From Pseudomonadota bacterium (GTDB lineage: Bacteria; Pseudomonadota; Gammaproteobacteria; Steroidobacterales; Steroidobacteraceae): DNA of 8,077 nt. Positions 6,646 to 8,077 of this stretch are shown here, piece after piece. Every line of letters starts with the position of its first letter. The stretch's first letter is position 1. The stretch is from positions 1-8,077 of the forward strand of contig QGUX01000164.1 of NCBI GenBank assembly GCA_003242275.1. The letters are read 5' to 3'. A program made the position numbers and the translations under genes. The notes under the pieces were generated by a model. It saw nothing but the letters and a program-made list of their open reading frames with translations, made no database searches and was not told where the DNA came from.

Positions 6646-7923
6646 ATGCGTCCCGAAACCATCGCCGTCCATGGCGGCTACACGCCCGACCCGACCACCC
6701 GGGCCGTGGCGGTGCCCATCTACCAGACCACGTCCTACGCCTTCGACAGTGCCCAGCACGGCGCCGACCTGTTCGACCTGAAGGTCGAGGGCAACATCTA
6801 CACCCGCATCATGAATCCCACCAACGCGGTGCTGGAGCAGCGCCTGGCGGCGCTGGAGGGCGGCGTCGGCGGGTTGGCGCTGGCCTCGGGCATGGCGGCG
6901 GTGACCTACTCCATCCTCACCATCGCCGAGCAGGGCGACAACATCATCAGCGCCGCGGCGCTGTACGGCGGCACCTACAACCTGTTCGCGCACACCCTGC
7001 CGCAGTTCGGCATCGAGGTGCGCTTCGCCGACCAGGCCGACCCGGCCAGCTTCGAGAAACTCATCGACGGCCGCACGCGCGCGGTGTTCTGCGAGTCCAT
7101 CGGCAACCCGCTGGGCAATGTCACCGACTTCGGCATGCTGGCCGCCATCGCGCACCGCCACGGCGTGCCGCTGATCGTGGACAACACCGTGCCCACGCCC
7201 TACCTGTGCCGCCCCTTCGACCACGGCGCCGACATCGTGGTGCACGCGCTGACCAAGTACCTGGGCGGCCACGGCAACAGCATCGGCGGCATCATCGTCG
7301 ACTCGGGCAGGTTCCCCTGGGCCGAACACAAGGACCGCTTCCGCCGCCTGAACGAGCCGGACGTCTCCTACCACGGCGTGGTGTACACCGAGGCGCTGGG
7401 ACCGGCCGCCTACATCGGCCGCGCGCGCGTGGTGCCCCTGCGCAACATGGGCGCGGCGCTGTCGCCGTTCAACGCCTTCCTGGTCCTGCAGGGCATCGAG
7501 ACCCTGCCGGTGCGCATGGACCGCATCTGCTCCAATGCGCTGGAGGTGGCCAGGTTCCTCGCCTCCCATCCCCAGGTCACCTGGGTGAAGTACGCCGGCC
7601 TGCCCGACCACCCCGACCACGCACTGGTGCAGAAGTACATGAAGGGCCAGGCCTCGGGCATCCTCACCTTCGGCGTGAAGGGCGGCCGCAAGGCCGGCGA
7701 GAAGTTCCTCGACGCGCTGAAGCTGGTCATCCGCCTGGTCAACATCGGCGATGCGCGCTCGCTGGCCACGCACCCGGCCTCGACCACGCACCGGCAGCTC
7801 TCGGCCGAGGAGCTGGCGAAGGCCGGCGTGTCCGAGGACATGGTGCGACTGTCCATCGGCCTGGAGCACATCGACGACCTGAAGGAGGACATCGACCAGG
7901 CGCTGCAGGCCTCGGCGCGCTGA
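6646..7923 (+). CDS. metY: O-acetylhomoserine sulfhydrylase (O-acetylhomoserine aminocarboxypropyltransferase)
   Basis: MetY is a PLP-dependent enzyme of the Cys/Met metabolism family that makes homocysteine directly from O-acetylhomoserine and sulfide in the cytoplasm. The 425-residue length is typical of MetY and longer than MetB or MetC (about 380-400). Landmarks are the N-terminal ETIAVHGGYTPDPTTRAVAV (4-23), PIYQTTSYAF (24-33), IYTRIMNPT with the PLP-phosphate contacts Tyr52 and Arg54 (51-59), LASGMAA (79-85), ALYGGTYNLF (105-114), ESIGNP (150-155), VDNT with the pyridine-binding Asp179 (178-181), and HALTKYLGGHG with the PLP-binding Lys204 (200-210). The C-terminal part has LGPAAYIGRARV, NMGAALSPFNAFLVLQGIET and SLATHPASTTHRQL, all MetY-like. 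The ATG at 6646 has a Shine-Dalgarno GGAG 6 nt upstream. MetZ-like use of O-succinylhomoserine cannot be excluded from sequence alone, but length and inserts favour MetY. Confidence 0.95.
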   Translation: MRPETIAVHGGYTPDPTTRAVAVPIYQTTSYAFDSAQHGADLFDLKVEGNIYTRIMNPTNAVLEQRLAALEGGVGGLALASGMAAVTYSILTIAEQGDNIISAAALYGGTYNLFAHTLPQFGIEVRFADQADPASFEKLIDGRTRAVFCESIGNPLGNVTDFGMLAAIAHRHGVPLIVDNTVPTPYLCRPFDHGADIVVHALTKYLGGHGNSIGGIIVDSGRFPWAEHKDRFRRLNEPDVSYHGVVYTEALGPAAYIGRARVVPLRNMGAALSPFNAFLVLQGIETLPVRMDRICSNALEVARFLASHPQVTWVKYAGLPDHPDHALVQKYMKGQASGILTFGVKGGRKAGEKFLDALKLVIRLVNIGDARSLATHPASTTHRQLSAEELAKAGVSEDMVRLSIGLEHIDDLKEDIDQALQASAR

Positions 7924-7932
7924 AGCGCGTCA

Positions 7933-7964
7933 CCGGCGCGGCGGGGACGGACCCGCCGCGCCGG
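7933..7964 (+). terminator. Strong GC hairpin after metY, terminator-like but without a U-tract
   Basis: Thirteen bases (7933-7945) pair perfectly with 7952-7964 around the 6-nt loop GACGGA, beginning 10 nt after the metY stop. The position fits transcription termination or 3'-end protection, but the following bases are G/C-rich with no T-run, so it is not a classical intrinsic terminator. Confidence 0.45.
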
Positions 7965-8077
7965 CGGGGACCCCAGAGCCGGCAGGTCCAGGGCAAACCG
8001 CCGGCATCGTCGATGAGGGCGGGCCCCGGCCGCCACAGCCGCGCATCCCCGGCGGCCCCCGCGCACCAGGCCCGCAC
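7965..8077. other. Right-edge segment with no supportable gene
   Basis: About 110 GC-rich bases follow the hairpin. A short plus-strand frame from the ATG at 8013 has no Shine-Dalgarno and runs off the edge. Minus-strand frames are open but show no family motif I recognise. The end of a convergent gene entering from the right cannot be excluded. Confidence 0.4.

Noticed and set aside
6598..7869. 423-codon minus-strand frame opposite metY
   Set aside because: It covers metY in antisense; its His/Val/Gly/Gln-rich product has no family features.
8013..8077. Short plus-strand frame starting at ATG 8013 at the right edge
   Set aside because: There is no Shine-Dalgarno or promoter, the composition is low-complexity and it is cut by the edge, so it cannot be supported.

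Overview
The window is GC-rich (roughly two thirds G+C by eye, with strong G/C preference at third codon positions). It is densely packed with bacterial housekeeping genes and reads like chromosome from a high-GC proteobacterium. The gene order holA-nadD-rsfS-rlmH-maf suggests a gammaproteobacterium, perhaps in or near the Xanthomonadales/Steroidobacterales/Nevskiales; that placement comes from remembered synteny and was not searched. I see no mobile elements, tRNA or rRNA genes, CRISPR arrays or prophage genes.

Layout. Positions 1-3132 form one minus-strand operon, transcribed right to left: holA (DNA polymerase III delta), nadD (nicotinate-mononucleotide adenylyltransferase), rsfS (ribosome silencing factor), rlmH (23S rRNA m3-pseudouridine-1915 methyltransferase) and maf (nucleotide pyrophosphatase, cut by the left edge). 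Gaps between genes are 2-5 nt, so the products are probably co-transcribed and translationally coupled. They link replication, NAD synthesis and ribosome maturation/silencing. The last ~40 bases at the left edge no longer match a Maf protein and may be poor sequence.

A short gap at 3133-3177 separates holA from a plus-strand group: a HinT-like HIT protein, a prolyl iminopeptidase overlapping it by one base, and after 59 nt a thiopurine S-methyltransferase-like enzyme. The gap holds a near-symmetric -10 element, ATTATA, which reads TATAAT towards holA and TATTAT towards hinT.

Convergent to this group, 6 nt away, is a minus-strand gene for an exported SxxK serine hydrolase of the NylB/beta-lactamase-like type (5273-6499). 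It is divergent from metY (O-acetylhomoserine sulfhydrylase, 6646-7923). Their 146-bp shared upstream region holds a candidate metY promoter and two perfect 12-bp palindromes. The last 154 bases carry a strong GC hairpin after metY and no gene I can support.

No undescribed multi-gene system is evident. The points most worth a second look are: the TTG start of holA placed 7 nt after a consensus -10 box; the lysine/alanine/arginine-rich tail on RsfS and a similar head on the iminopeptidase; unusual residues in the NadD nucleotide-binding loop; and the palindromes upstream of metY.
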